A stretch of 64,000 nucleotides of DNA from Candidatus Methylopumilus turicensis (GCF_000953015.1 NZ_LN794158.1:1426001-1490000), one strand, 5' to 3'. Shown: positions 7,411-17,248, counted from the stretch's first letter. Translations and numbers: made by a program. Notes: generated by a model not told the origin, from the letters alone.

Positions 7411-7809
7411 TTAGTCTAGCCAATAAGGCGCAACAAAAGCGAACCAGGAACCCACTGCAAAAAACAATAATGAGATGCCATAAATCACATTCGACATCTT
7501 TCTTGCCTTCATACAAGCTTGCGCTAGTTGTTTATCTGCTGGACAAGGTAGCTTGGACGAACGCCACTGCATGAGCCCAGCAAGCAGTAATAACGTGCCT
7601 GCGATACCAAACACAAGTGGCTTATGCTCACTAATCCAAATCAGTTGTGGCACGTTACTCACCAATCCAATTAATACTGCCCCTAAGCCTAGGCTTACTA
7701 ACAGCGCTGGAATGGCACAACAAATAAGCGTCGCACTGCTGGTAAAAAGAATTAACCAGTTCACTGCTAATACTTTCTTCATCGATAAAAGTTGAGAATT
7801 CACAGTCAT
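7411..7809 (-). CDS. MerT-like inner-membrane metal transport protein
   Basis: A 132-residue protein with three to four membrane helices. The first helix carries a vicinal Cys-Cys pair (C30-C31, context TLICCAIPALLVSLGLG), as in MerT mercuric transporters. A loop pair of cysteines (about 89 and 98, LPCPADKQLAQAC) corresponds to the second MerT thiol site. Its ATG overlaps the stop of the HMA-protein gene as TAATG, implying translational coupling, as expected for a MerP/MerT-type pair. No merR, merA or merB is visible, so copper or another soft metal may be the substrate. Confident as a membrane metal-handling protein; MerT homology is by pattern only. Confidence 0.7.
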   Translation of the reverse strand: MTVNSQLLSMKKVLAVNWLILFTSSATLICCAIPALLVSLGLGAVLIGLVSNVPQLIWISEHKPLVFGIAGTLLLLAGLMQWRSSKLPCPADKQLAQACMKARKMSNVIYGISLLFFAVGSWFAFVAPYWLD

Positions 7810-8144
7810 TACTTCACCTCTTTCATATGGGTATGATCTGCCTTAATTTCAAGAAGCTTCTTATTGATATATTCAACACTTGCGACATCATAGCCAGCAT
7901 CCTTAATTAACTTTGTGAACGCTTCCAAGCTCATGGTCTTTTGGTCTTTAAGCTCAACCACCACCATACGGCTTTTTAAATCCACCCAAACATCTTGCGT
8001 GGAATCTTGCTCACGCAGTTTCTTACTAATGCCTTTCGCACAAAATGCACAGACCATGCCCTTTACCTCTGCGTGGATGGAAGTTGCAGCAAATGCTGTG
8101 TTGGTAAAAATTGCTAATACTGCGATAACAAATAGTTTTTTCAT
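7809..8144 (-). CDS. Periplasmic heavy-metal-associated (HMA) protein, MerP-like
   Basis: A 111-residue protein with a signal peptide (about 1-19, AFA-A) and an HMA ferredoxin-like domain. The metal loop is GMVCAFCAKGISKKL with C32-x2-C35, like MerP and CopZ (GMxCxxC). A downstream LIKDAGYDVASVEY matches the last strand of the fold. A basic/His tail follows (HTHMKEVK). It should capture a soft metal ion in the periplasm and pass it to the coupled MerT-like membrane protein (TAATG overlap). GGAACC precedes the ATG. Substrate, copper or mercury, cannot be decided from sequence. Confidence 0.85.
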   Translation of the reverse strand: MKKLFVIAVLAIFTNTAFAATSIHAEVKGMVCAFCAKGISKKLREQDSTQDVWVDLKSRMVVVELKDQKTMSLEAFTKLIKDAGYDVASVEYINKKLLEIKADHTHMKEVK

Positions 8145-8156
8145 GATGGTTCCTTA

Positions 8157-8798
8157 TCAAAAAGTGAGCATTAAATTGAGTCTGGGTGTGCGTGATTCGC
8201 TATCCCATGGGTTGGTAATCCCAAACTCAAGAAAGTAGTTTTGGTTGATGAGTCTTAGCGCTGGAGTAACTTCATTACGCATCGCCATGTTTTCTGTGGT
8301 GCGAGCTTCAACGACAAACCAAGGTTGAGTTTCCTCAAAACTTGTTTCATAGAAAGAAAAGCCGCCTTGCACACTATAGGTGTCATATTGAATATGAGGT
8401 GCACGTACCATTCTGGCTTTCGCCAAGAAATAGACACGTGTCGTTTCATAATCAAACTGAACGCTAGGTGAATAAGAAAACCCACTAGAATCACCAGAAG
8501 CTTCGCCTATGCCAGTCATAAACCATAAGTTAGCTTGACCACTCGGCATATTCCAGCGCTTGATAAGTCCTGTGTAATTGATGTTAGTAATGAGATTGGT
8601 TTGCTTCTCGCCTCTCATCCACATGGTTTCAACGCCAAAGGCGTGACCAACTGAGGGAGAGTAGTTCAGCATGAGTTCTTTTTTATCCACCGAGAACTCA
8701 CTCATTAACATTGCGCTATCTTTGAATCCCATTAGCGCAGCCGCTTGGGCTGGTAATGTGACCAATAGCAACAATGCAAGAAATAGTCTTGCAAGCAT
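8157..8798 (-). CDS. Outer-membrane beta-barrel protein of the metal cassette
   Basis: A 213-residue protein with a signal peptide (about 1-19, AQA-A) followed by alternating amphipathic strands. It ends in a C-terminal aromatic strand RLNLMLTF, with terminal Phe as recognised by the BAM machinery. This pattern fits a small outer-membrane barrel of 8-10 strands. CGGAGG precedes the ATG at ideal spacing. It lies 12 bases upstream of the HMA-protein gene in the same minus-strand operon. It is probably a pore or sensor for metal entry or efflux; the specific function is unknown. Confidence 0.7.
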   Translation of the reverse strand: MLARLFLALLLLVTLPAQAAALMGFKDSAMLMSEFSVDKKELMLNYSPSVGHAFGVETMWMRGEKQTNLITNINYTGLIKRWNMPSGQANLWFMTGIGEASGDSSGFSYSPSVQFDYETTRVYFLAKARMVRAPHIQYDTYSVQGGFSFYETSFEETQPWFVVEARTTENMAMRNEVTPALRLINQNYFLEFGITNPWDSESRTPRLNLMLTF

Positions 8799-8834
8799 GA
8801 TGCCTCCGAAAATAATTTAAAAAATTACGATGCG

Positions 8835-9197
8835 TTAAGCATCAATCGGAGGGCGATGGTCTGGAGTGATGTTGTGTGTGGAGGAAACCCACATAGCGTT
8901 GAAAGCTAGTGAAGTGGCTTGAGGAACAATATGAGTGTTAACTTCATTAAGTGGAGTAACAAATCCGACGCAGAAAGCACAATGCTGGCAATGTGCATCG
9001 CCAGTGTTGTGTTTCATATCTTGATGCGTAATCCCACTCTCGTTATGCATGTCATGACAAGAGTGCGAAGCTTTCGCAGTCTCGTGCGAAGCAGCATTTG
9101 CTAATTCCATCTGCGTTGCAGCGTAAGCCGCACCACTAAAAAATAGCGGCGTCCAAAGCAATAGCAACAAAGCGACGATTTTATGAATTGACTTCAT
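8835..9197 (-). CDS. Secreted His/Cys-rich protein, DUF2946-like
   Basis: From the ATG at 9197 the protein is 120 residues (132 from ATG 9233). It has a signal peptide (MKSIHKIVALLLLLWTPLFF then AYA-A) and a stretch dense in His, Met and Cys (SHSCHDMHNE, HQDMKH, HCQHCAFC), then a C-terminus DHRPPIDA. This layout matches small DUF2946-type proteins found near copper genes. The shorter start is chosen because the longer one lies only 10 bases from the divergent gene at 9244 and lacks a ribosome-binding site. It is first in the metal operon. Metal binding in the periplasm is inferred from composition. A comparable protein is encoded at 32521-32925. Confidence 0.65.
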   Translation of the reverse strand: MKSIHKIVALLLLLWTPLFFSGAAYAATQMELANAASHETAKASHSCHDMHNESGITHQDMKHNTGDAHCQHCAFCVGFVTPLNEVNTHIVPQATSLAFNAMWVSSTHNITPDHRPPIDA

Positions 9198-9243
9198 AAT
9201 ACTTATGATACGCTTCGTGAAGCTAAAGTTCATCTATTAATAA

Positions 9244-9606
9244 ATGGGAATAGAAATGCAGTGGATAATATTTAAATATGCAATTACAGCTGGGATGGTG
9301 GTATTAATTTCTGAAGTTGCAAAGCGTAGTGATAAATTAGGTGGACTGATTGCCGCATTGCCTACTGTGACAGTATTAACGTTAATTTGGCTATTTATGG
9401 AAAACCAATCCAGCGAGAAGATTGCCAATCATGCTTGGTATACCTTTTGGTATGTCATCCCAACCCTTCCAATGTTTTTAGCGTTTCCTTGGTTACTAAA
9501 GCGTTTTAGCTTTTGGTCAACAATGGGGATTTCTATCATCGTCACGCTTATTAGCTTTTATTTTTTTGCTAAGCTCATTAAAGGCTGGGGAATTGAATTA
9601 CTCTAA
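9244..9606 (+). CDS. DUF3147-type integral membrane protein
   Basis: A 120-residue protein with four predicted membrane helices and the conserved-looking stretch KLGGLIAALPTVTVLTLIW, typical of small DUF3147 membrane proteins. Function is unknown. It is transcribed divergently from the metal operon and is followed by the GTCGGG/CCCGAC-T6 hairpin of the right-hand repeat, which can serve as its terminator. It may be a passenger of the cassette or part of the original tRNA-Lys flank. Confidence 0.7.
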   Translation: MGIEMQWIIFKYAITAGMVVLISEVAKRSDKLGGLIAALPTVTVLTLIWLFMENQSSEKIANHAWYTFWYVIPTLPMFLAFPWLLKRFSFWSTMGISIIVTLISFYFFAKLIKGWGIELL

Positions 9607-9639
9607 GCGTGAAAACTTTTGACATTCCAATCCCAAAAC

Positions 9640-9749
9640 GTCGGGATTCCCGACTTTTTTGATCTAAGACCTTTTGAGTTAAAACCACACATCAGGTCTG
9701 CATTGAAATTTTGGACGAAAAAAAGGGCTACGTTTTCACGTAACCCTTT
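9640..9749. repeat. Right copy of the direct repeat, tRNA-Lys terminator region
   Basis: A 110-base segment matching 6993-7113. The left hairpin (about 9636-9660) is a plus-strand intrinsic terminator for the gene ending at 9606. The right hairpin (about 9717-9749, loop TTTTCA) read on the minus strand ends in a run of Ts and lies 10 bases after the 3' end of tRNA-Lys, so it terminates the tRNA transcript. Because both hairpins have a natural client here, this copy looks like the original. Confidence 0.85.
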
Positions 9750-9758
9750 TGTAATACT

Positions 9759-9834
9759 TGGTGGGCTGTGCGGGGATCGAACCCACGACAAACGGATTAA
9801 AAGTCCGCTGCTCTACCAGCTGAGCTAACAGCCC
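9759..9834 (-). tRNA. tRNA-Lys (anticodon TTT)
   Basis: A 76-nt tRNA on the minus strand with encoded CCA end. The acceptor stem GGGCTGT/ACAGCCC pairs perfectly, the D arm carries AGCTCAGCTGGTAGAGC, the anticodon loop is CTTTTAA (anticodon at 9801-9799), and the T arm contains GGTTCGATCC. It is followed on its own strand by an intrinsic terminator in the repeat. tRNA 3' ends are frequent integration sites, and this one borders the accessory region on its 3' side. Confidence 0.98.
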
Positions 9835-9910
9835 TTTAGTTATCTTGCAGGAAGCTAACTAACGAAAGGTCGCAATTATCTATAAAAAATGACCGCCCGT
9901 CAATCAAAGT

Positions 9911-11263
9911 CTAGCGTAAACCTGGAAATTTTCCTTGCATGGCGCGCATCATCTTGCCCATTCCACCTTTTGAGAACATTTTCATCATCTTTTGCGTCTC
10001 TTCAAATTGATTAAGCAGTCGATTGACATCTTGGACTTGAAGGCCGGCACCAGCGGCGATACGACGTTTACGTGTTGCTTTAATCAGCTCTGGTTTTTTA
10101 CGCTCTAATGGCGTCATGGCATTGATAATGCCTTCTATACGTCTAATGGCTTTATCGCCATCATCGCTATTCATTTTGCCCGCCATGCCTGACATTTGGC
10201 TGGGAAGCTTATCCATCAGCGCACTCATGCCGCCCATGTTACGCATTTGTACCATTTGCATTTTGAAGTCTTCTAAGTCGAAGCTTTTGCCAGACTTTAC
10301 TTTATCCGCGAATTTTTTAGCTTCGTCTAAATCAACATTTTTTTGCGCTTGCTCAATCAGCGAAAGCACATCGCCCATACCAAGCACGCGCGAAGCCATC
10401 CGTTCAGGGTGGAATGGCTCTAAGCCATCCACTTTTTCACTGACGCCAATAAACTTAATTGGCTGACCAGTGACATGACGCACCGAAAGCGCCGCACCAC
10501 CTCGTGAGTCGCCATCTAATTTGGTAAGCACCACACCTGTCAGCGGTAGCGTTTCGCCAAAGGCTTTTGCGGTGTTTACCGCATCTTGACCTTGCATCGC
10601 ATCGACCACAAAAAGGGTTTCAACTGGGTTAAGTAGCGTATGCAGATCTTTGATTTCGGCCATCATGGCTTCATCAATGCCCAAACGACCAGCGGTGTCG
10701 AAGATTAAGACATCGTAGTAAAACTTTTTAGCATGCGCCAAAGCATCGCGCGCAATGTCCTGGGGCTTCTGGCTCGCATTTGAATCGTAGCAATCGACTT
10801 CTAGGCTATTGGCGAGCGTTTTTAATTGTTCGATGGCGGCAGGACGGTAAATGTCCGCACTCGCAAGCAAGACTTTTTTCTTTTGCTCTTTTAATAATTT
10901 GGCTAATTTTGCCGAGGTAGTCGTTTTACCAGAGCCTTGCAAACCCGCCATGAGGATAATCGCTGGTGGCACCGCGGCAAGATTTAAGCCTGCGTTTTGT
11001 GCACCCATCAGCTTAGTAAGCTCATCATGCACCACTTGAATCACCGCTTGGCCTGGGGTCAGGCTATCAAGCACCTCACGTCCTTGCGCACGCACTTTGA
11101 CCTCAGCAATAAAGTCTTTAACGACGGGCAATGCCACATCCGCTTCCAAAAGCGCCATGCGCACTTCACGCATTGCATCGGCAATATTATCTTCACTAAG
11201 CCGAGCTTGGCCGCGCAAGTTTTTAATGACGCTTTGTAAGCGGCCGCTTAAGTTTTCTAACAT
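9911..11263 (-). CDS. ffh: Signal recognition particle protein Ffh
   Basis: The 450-residue GTPase of the bacterial SRP, which binds 4.5S RNA and signal sequences and delivers nascent membrane proteins to FtsY and SecYEG. An N domain (1-90) is followed by the G domain with G1 GLQGSGKTT (about 107-115), G3 DTAGR (189-193) and G4 TKLDGD (247-252). The C-terminal M domain is methionine-rich (MVQMRNMGGMSALMDK, GMGKMMRAMQGKF). Length is typical. AAGG precedes the ATG. It is divergent from the ypjD-like cytochrome assembly gene, an arrangement common in proteobacteria. Confidence 0.98.
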   Translation of the reverse strand: MLENLSGRLQSVIKNLRGQARLSEDNIADAMREVRMALLEADVALPVVKDFIAEVKVRAQGREVLDSLTPGQAVIQVVHDELTKLMGAQNAGLNLAAVPPAIILMAGLQGSGKTTTSAKLAKLLKEQKKKVLLASADIYRPAAIEQLKTLANSLEVDCYDSNASQKPQDIARDALAHAKKFYYDVLIFDTAGRLGIDEAMMAEIKDLHTLLNPVETLFVVDAMQGQDAVNTAKAFGETLPLTGVVLTKLDGDSRGGAALSVRHVTGQPIKFIGVSEKVDGLEPFHPERMASRVLGMGDVLSLIEQAQKNVDLDEAKKFADKVKSGKSFDLEDFKMQMVQMRNMGGMSALMDKLPSQMSGMAGKMNSDDGDKAIRRIEGIINAMTPLERKKPELIKATRKRRIAAGAGLQVQDVNRLLNQFEETQKMMKMFSKGGMGKMMRAMQGKFPGLR

Positions 11264-11392
11264 GTTGGGGGTTACCTTATTTTTCTTTCAAACAGTGGGC
11301 AGGTCTGGCATTAACCTGCCAGAGCGCTCATGCTATAGTATGAATTCATTTATCAACATTTTAACTCATATCATTACTTTGATATTAAACCT

Positions 11393-12196
11393 ATGCAAGC
11401 ATCAATCTACTTACCCTATTTAATTGTGATTGTTTTATATAGCGCTGTCGCTGTTCGTTTTTGGCGCACATCATCAATGCAATCAAAATCAAACAAACAT
11501 GCTGTTTTGATCGCACTTGGGCTCATTGTTCATGCCAGCTTGCTCTATCAAGACATTTTTATTGGTGATCTCAATCTTAATATTGCCAATACACTTTCGC
11601 TTATTTTATGGCTGACTGTCTTTATCTATTGGATTGCTAACTTTAAGCACGACCTTCAGAGCCTTCAAGCCTTTGTGTTGCCGCCAGCAGCTGCAAGCTT
11701 GGCCTTGCAAGCCTACTTTCATAATAATGTGATCGTGGCTTTTGCCAACGACCCGCTCTTTATGATCCACATTGCAATCGCATTACTTGCTTATAGCCTG
11801 TTTACGTTTGCCGCATTACATGCACTATTGATGGCTGCCGCTGAACGTAGCCTGCATCAAAAAACATCACTTATTAAGCTACCAAGCTTTCCGCCCATCA
11901 TGACCATGGAAACATTGCTGTTCAGAATTATTGGCTTGGGTTTTATCTTGCTCACATTGACGTTGATTAGCGGCATGCTGTTTTCTGAACAAATTTTTCA
12001 TCAGGCGCTAAAGCTCAACCATAAAAACATCTTTACGATTATTTCATGGCTGATTTTTGGTAGCTTGCTACTTGGCAGAGCCCGCTATGGCTGGCGAGGT
12101 CGCACAGCCATCCGCTGGACGCTGACAGGCTTTGCTGTACTACTGTTAGCCTATATTGGCAGTAAGTTTGTGCTAGAGGTGTTGCTTGGTCGTTAG
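11393..12196 (+). CDS. Inner-membrane cytochrome c assembly family protein (YpjD/CcsA-like)
   Basis: A 267-residue integral membrane protein with about eight helices. A conserved C-terminal segment (WLIFGSLLLGRARYGWRGRTAI) and the helical pattern match the YpjD/CorE branch of the cytochrome c assembly (CcsA) family. It is always found divergent from or near ffh in relatives, as here. The family handles heme or is proposed to affect cation transport; the exact role of YpjD is not settled. A hairpin (TCTGGCA/TGCCAGA at about 11304-11323) lies in the 129-base intergenic promoter region. Confidence 0.85.
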   Translation: MQASIYLPYLIVIVLYSAVAVRFWRTSSMQSKSNKHAVLIALGLIVHASLLYQDIFIGDLNLNIANTLSLILWLTVFIYWIANFKHDLQSLQAFVLPPAAASLALQAYFHNNVIVAFANDPLFMIHIAIALLAYSLFTFAALHALLMAAAERSLHQKTSLIKLPSFPPIMTMETLLFRIIGLGFILLTLTLISGMLFSEQIFHQALKLNHKNIFTIISWLIFGSLLLGRARYGWRGRTAIRWTLTGFAVLLLAYIGSKFVLEVLLGR

Positions 12197-12206
12197 GCTC
12201 AATTAA

Positions 12207-12872
12207 TTAGTTACGCAGACTGATGATTGGCCAGTCTTGATCTTTAGCATAAGCCTCTAGTACTGGGTCTGGGTTCACAGCCACAGGCTTGTCCACTCGC
12301 TTCATCAATGGCAAATCATTGTGTGAGTCGCTATAAAACCAAGTGGTATCAAAATCTTTTAAGGTCTCTCCGCGCTCAGCAAGCCACTCATTTAGGCGCG
12401 TAATCTTACCTTGCTGAAAGCTAGGCGTACCAACGACCTTACCTGTAAATTCTCCGTTCACTTCTTCAGGCACAGTACCAATTAAATTGGGGATGCCGAA
12501 AGCCTGGGCAATTGGGCCGGTCACAAAGCTATTTGTGGCAGTAATAATCAGCAATACATCGCCATTGGCTCGGTGCTTCTCAACCAATGCACGCGATTTT
12601 TCTGTCATCATCGGCTGGATTTTGGTTTGCATAAATTGCAAATGCCAAGCATCTAGCTGCGCTCTTGAGTTGTTGCTTAAAGGCTTAAGCTGGAACGCCA
12701 AGAACGCATCAATATCAAGCTTACCCACTTTGTAATCCGCATAAAATTGGTCGTTAATGCTTGCGTGTGCCGCACGATCGACCACGCCGATATCAATTAA
12801 AAACTCACCCCACTGATAATCGCTATCACCAGCTAACAAGGTGTTATCCAAATCAAAAATTGCTAAATCCAA
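12207..12872 (-). CDS. HAD-superfamily hydrolase (IB, SerB-like)
   Basis: A 221-residue phosphatase-type protein. The nucleophile motif DLDNT lies at residues 7-11 (FDLDNTLLAGDS), motif II at ITATNSF and motif IV at YSDSHNDLPLM. These define HAD subfamily IB, related to phosphoserine phosphatase. The substrate is not certain; this beta/gammaproteobacterial group is often annotated as histidinol-phosphatase-like or SerB-like. The start codon is TTG, supported by GGGAG 5-6 bases upstream. It follows the leuA terminator on the same strand. Confidence 0.88.
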   Translation of the reverse strand: MDLAIFDLDNTLLAGDSDYQWGEFLIDIGVVDRAAHASINDQFYADYKVGKLDIDAFLAFQLKPLSNNSRAQLDAWHLQFMQTKIQPMMTEKSRALVEKHRANGDVLLIITATNSFVTGPIAQAFGIPNLIGTVPEEVNGEFTGKVVGTPSFQQGKITRLNEWLAERGETLKDFDTTWFYSDSHNDLPLMKRVDKPVAVNPDPVLEAYAKDQDWPIISLRN

Positions 12873-12889
12873 TGCCTACTCCCTTGATG

Positions 12890-12919
12890 AAAAAAGCCCC
12901 CTAATTTTTGGGGGCTTTG
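12890..12919 (-). terminator. Intrinsic terminator of leuA
   Basis: AAAGCCCCC (12893-12901) pairs with GGGGGCTTT (12910-12918). On the minus strand the stem is followed by a run of six Ts. It lies between the leuA stop (12939) and the HAD gene start (12872). Confidence 0.85.
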
Positions 12920-12938
12920 CGCTTACTTGATGACTAAA

Positions 12939-14480
12939 TTAAATCTGCGGATGTGCCCGTTCTGATTTGGAATGAAGCTTGTTCAAAGCATTTAAATAAG
13001 CTTTTGCGGAAGCTATCACAATATCCGTATCAGCACCTTGACCATTCACAATACGGCCACCTTTAGCAAGACGAACGGTCACTTCACCTTGCGCATCCGT
13101 ACCGCTAGTAATGTTGTTAACTGAATACAAAAGCAATTCAGCGCCGCTATTTACAATCTTCTCAATCGCTTTAAATGCAGCATCTACAGGACCACCACCA
13201 TCGGCCTCCGCACGTTTTTCAGTGCCGCTATCAAGCACAGCCACCACTGCATGTGGCGTTTCGCCAGTTTGTGAGCAAACTTGCAAGTAAGCTAATTTAA
13301 AATATTCTGTATCGTCACTGACGAAATCATCGCTCACCAAGGCTTGGATGTCTTCATCAAAAATTTCAGATTTTTTATCAGCCAAAGTTTTAAAGCGAGC
13401 GAAAGCTGCATTCAATGCTTCTTCGCCATCCAAAGCGATGCCCAATTCATCTAAGCGAGAACGGAAAGCATTTCGGCCAGACAACTTACCTAAGGTTAAT
13501 TTGTTGGCGTTCCAACCCACATCTTCTGCACGCATAATTTCGTAAGTTTCACGGAACTTCAATACGCCATCTTGGTGAATGCCGCTCTCATGCGCGAAAG
13601 CATTGGCGCCAACCACAGCTTTATTTGGCTGCACTGGATAGCCAGTAATCGTAGAAACCAATTTTGATGTCGGCACAATTTGTGTCGCATCAATCGATGT
13701 TTCTAAATTAAACACGTCACGGCGGGTGCGCACTGCCATCACAATTTCTTCCAAGCTGGCATTACCTGCGCGCTCTCCCAAACCATTAATCGTACATTCC
13801 ACTTGACGCGCACCACACATCACCGCGGCCAAGGAGTTGGCTACTGCCATGCCTAAGTCGTTATGGCAATGGGTTGACCAGACCACTTTGTCTGAGTTCT
13901 TAACGCGCGCAATCAATTGTTGCATGCGCTCGCCCCAAAGCGCGGGAATTGAATAGCCAACAGTATCTGGCACGTTAATGGTTTTAGCGCCCGCCTCAAT
14001 CACAGCATCAAACACTTGCACTAAAAAGTCCATATCAGAGCGCACAGCATCTTCCGCAGAGAACTCAACGTCATCGGTATATTCCAACGCCCATTTAACA
14101 GCCTGCACCGCACGCGCCAACACTTGGTCTGGCGTCATGCGTAATTTGTTTTCCATATGGATAGGCGATGTTGCAATAAAAGTATGAATACGGCCTTTTT
14201 TCGCAGGTTTAATCGCTTCGCCCGCACGACGAATATCATTCTCATTCGCACGCGCTAATGAACAAACGGTCGATTCTTTAATGATTTCAGCCACAGCATG
14301 AATTGCGTCAAAGTCGCCAGGGCTTGCCGCGGCAAAACCTGCCTCGATCACGTTGACACCCAACTTTTCAAGTTGGCGCGCAATACGGATTTTCTCTTCT
14401 TTAGTCATTGCTGCGCCTGGGCTTTGTTCGCCATCGCGCAAGGTTGTATCAAATATGATTAATTGATTATTTGTTGTCAT
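12939..14480 (-). CDS. leuA: 2-isopropylmalate synthase
   Basis: A 513-residue enzyme condensing acetyl-CoA with 2-ketoisovalerate in the first committed step of leucine synthesis. The catalytic TIM barrel begins with [12 protein letters not shown] near residue 11 and carries the metal-binding HCHNDLGMA and the GERAGN motif. The C-terminal regulatory LeuA dimer domain (from about 390) contains [11 protein letters not shown] and is the site of leucine feedback. Length is typical of LeuA type 1. GGA precedes the ATG weakly. It has its own terminator and a 281-base leader region, so it is probably monocistronic. Confidence 0.98.
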   Translation of the reverse strand: MTTNNQLIIFDTTLRDGEQSPGAAMTKEEKIRIARQLEKLGVNVIEAGFAAASPGDFDAIHAVAEIIKESTVCSLARANENDIRRAGEAIKPAKKGRIHTFIATSPIHMENKLRMTPDQVLARAVQAVKWALEYTDDVEFSAEDAVRSDMDFLVQVFDAVIEAGAKTINVPDTVGYSIPALWGERMQQLIARVKNSDKVVWSTHCHNDLGMAVANSLAAVMCGARQVECTINGLGERAGNASLEEIVMAVRTRRDVFNLETSIDATQIVPTSKLVSTITGYPVQPNKAVVGANAFAHESGIHQDGVLKFRETYEIMRAEDVGWNANKLTLGKLSGRNAFRSRLDELGIALDGEEALNAAFARFKTLADKKSEIFDEDIQALVSDDFVSDDTEYFKLAYLQVCSQTGETPHAVVAVLDSGTEKRAEADGGGPVDAAFKAIEKIVNSGAELLLYSVNNITSGTDAQGEVTVRLAKGGRIVNGQGADTDIVIASAKAYLNALNKLHSKSERAHPQI

Positions 14481-14761
14481 TTTATTTTTCCATCTAAATT
14501 TCTATAGCTAAATTTTTATAGCAATACCCGCTATGCATTCGTCATAACGGCGTGGCAAATCTATATATGAGGTGTGCGTCAGTATACTGCCTAAGGCAGT
14601 AGCGCTAGACGTGATAAAGCGCCAGCCAAGATTTGGCTGGAATTTGAACAAGCTGATGTGTAATTGTTTAATAACATCAAGAAATAATATCATGCTTTTT
14701 TTCTAGCTCAAGACAATTAAATTGATGAGGCTGATAAGTTTTTATTACGAAAGCTTTATGG
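14481..14761. other. Intergenic region with two hairpins between pssA and leuA
   Basis: No convincing gene. It contains two perfect inverted repeats: TACTGCC/GGCAGTA at 14585-14601 and CCAGCCAA/TTGGCTGG at 14622-14640. Neither is followed by a long T run. They may end the pssA transcript or form part of the leuA leader. An open frame of 61 codons here has no ribosome-binding site and is not believed. Confidence 0.5.
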
Positions 14762-15577
14762 TCAATTTTCTGATTCACTGACTTGATTACCCAATACAGC
14801 CTTGGGCTTAGAAAAAAGCATCAACCACAACACATACCCAGATAAGGCATAAACCAATGCCACAAAGAACAAGACCTCTGGTGGACTATATGAAATCAGT
14901 ACGAACGCTAAGACGATTAAAAGAATCACCACAAAAGGAACACTATTTTTTAAGTTAATCTCTTTGCCACTGTAAAAACGCAAATCTGTCACCATCGACA
15001 AACCGGCAAATAAAGTCACTGACCAAGCAATCCATTTCATTTTGAACCATGGATAAAAAATGAAATCTCCAGCAATGTCATTATCGAAAGCCACCCAAAC
15101 CAAACCAGCTAACAATGCAGCAGCAGCAGGACTGGGCAAGCCTTGGAAATAACGTTTATCAGCAGTACCAAGTTTGGTGTTAAATCTAGCCAAGCGTAAT
15201 GCAGCACTCGCACAATAAATAAATGCCGCAATCCAGCCCAACTTACCCATAGGCTTTAATGCCCAAACATAAACCACTAATGCTGGCGCAACACCAAATG
15301 ACACCATGTCAGACAAACTATCGTATTCCGCACCAAACGCACTTTGCGTATTGGTCATGCGAGCCACTCGCCCATCCAAACCATCCATCACCATTGCGAT
15401 AAAAATCGCCACGGCGGCGTGTTCATACTTGCCATTCATGGCCTGTACGATAGCGTAAAAACCAGCGAACAAGGCAGCAGTGGTAAACAAATTGGGCAAA
15501 AGATAAATGCCGCGCTCACGCAAACTTGGCTCTAATGCGTTTCTTTTGCGACGAGGACGTGGAGTAGCTTCAGCCAT
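14762..15577 (-). CDS. pssA: CDP-diacylglycerol-serine O-phosphatidyltransferase
   Basis: A 271-residue integral membrane enzyme that makes phosphatidylserine, the precursor of phosphatidylethanolamine. The CDP-alcohol phosphatidyltransferase signature is complete: DGLDGRVAR, then GAEYDSLSD at the expected spacing (D-G-x2-A-R-x8-G-x3-D-x3-D). About eight hydrophobic helices follow. The ATG at 15577 is chosen because GGAAA lies about 8 bases upstream; a TTG at 15592 would add five residues. Confidence 0.95.
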   Translation of the reverse strand: MAEATPRPRRKRNALEPSLRERGIYLLPNLFTTAALFAGFYAIVQAMNGKYEHAAVAIFIAMVMDGLDGRVARMTNTQSAFGAEYDSLSDMVSFGVAPALVVYVWALKPMGKLGWIAAFIYCASAALRLARFNTKLGTADKRYFQGLPSPAAAALLAGLVWVAFDNDIAGDFIFYPWFKMKWIAWSVTLFAGLSMVTDLRFYSGKEINLKNSVPFVVILLIVLAFVLISYSPPEVLFFVALVYALSGYVLWLMLFSKPKAVLGNQVSESEN

Positions 15578-15665
15578 CTGGGTGATTTCCAATAGTAAAT
15601 TTTGTTTAGTATATCAAAGCCAAGCCAAATAGAGCATGGCTGACTATGATAGTATCGCGTTTTGA

Positions 15666-16814
<1,149 letters not shown>

Positions 16815-16908
16815 TAGGTAGGCATTGCCACTCTATGCTAAAATTTCTGTATTGAATAATTGTCTCAACCTCGCTATTTAAGCTCAATCTATAGAAAGGC
16901 TATATCTT

Positions 16909-17226
16909 ATGTTTATTAGTTCTGCATACGCGGCTACTAGCACTGCTCCATCAGATTGGACAAGTTTTGTTCCAATGATTGTGATTTTTGTATTGTTCTA
17001 TTTCATGCTGGTTCGCCCACAAATGAAACAAGCAAAAGAACAACGCGCCATGATTGAAGCATTAAAGGTGGGCGATGAAGTCGCTACTTCAAGCGGTATT
17101 CTTGGCAAAGTCACTAAAGTAGGTGATAACGTTGTGAGCCTTGAAATTGCTCCATCCATTATTATCAATGTACAAAAATCAGCCGTTCAAGCCCTGTTAG
17201 ATAAAGGCACCATTAAAGCACTCTGA
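16909..17226 (+). CDS. yajC: Sec translocon accessory protein YajC
   Basis: A 105-residue single-pass inner-membrane protein that associates with SecDF. A membrane helix (about 18-38, FVPMIVIFVLFYFMLVRPQ) is followed by a basic cytoplasmic domain with KVGDEVATSSGILGKV, the YajC hallmark. GAAAGG-type ribosome-binding site upstream. It lies between tgt and secD as in most proteobacteria. Confidence 0.97.
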   Translation: MFISSAYAATSTAPSDWTSFVPMIVIFVLFYFMLVRPQMKQAKEQRAMIEALKVGDEVATSSGILGKVTKVGDNVVSLEIAPSIIINVQKSAVQALLDKGTIKAL

Positions 17227-17248
17227 ACAACTTAACTCTCACCAAAAC

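Noticed and set aside
7411-9233. A complete mercury-resistance (mer) operon
   Set aside because: No MerR, MerA or MerB is present in the cassette and the barrel and DUF2946-like proteins are not mer components.
9619-9828. Plus-strand open frame of 69 codons ending LCGDRTHDKRIKSPLLYQLS
   Set aside because: It is antisense to tRNA-Lys. The C-terminal sequence is the translation of the tRNA complement, a known annotation artefact.
14508-14693. 61-codon minus-strand frame upstream of leuA as a leader peptide gene
   Set aside because: No ribosome-binding site and no leucine codon cluster followed by a terminator; frame spans the two hairpins by chance.
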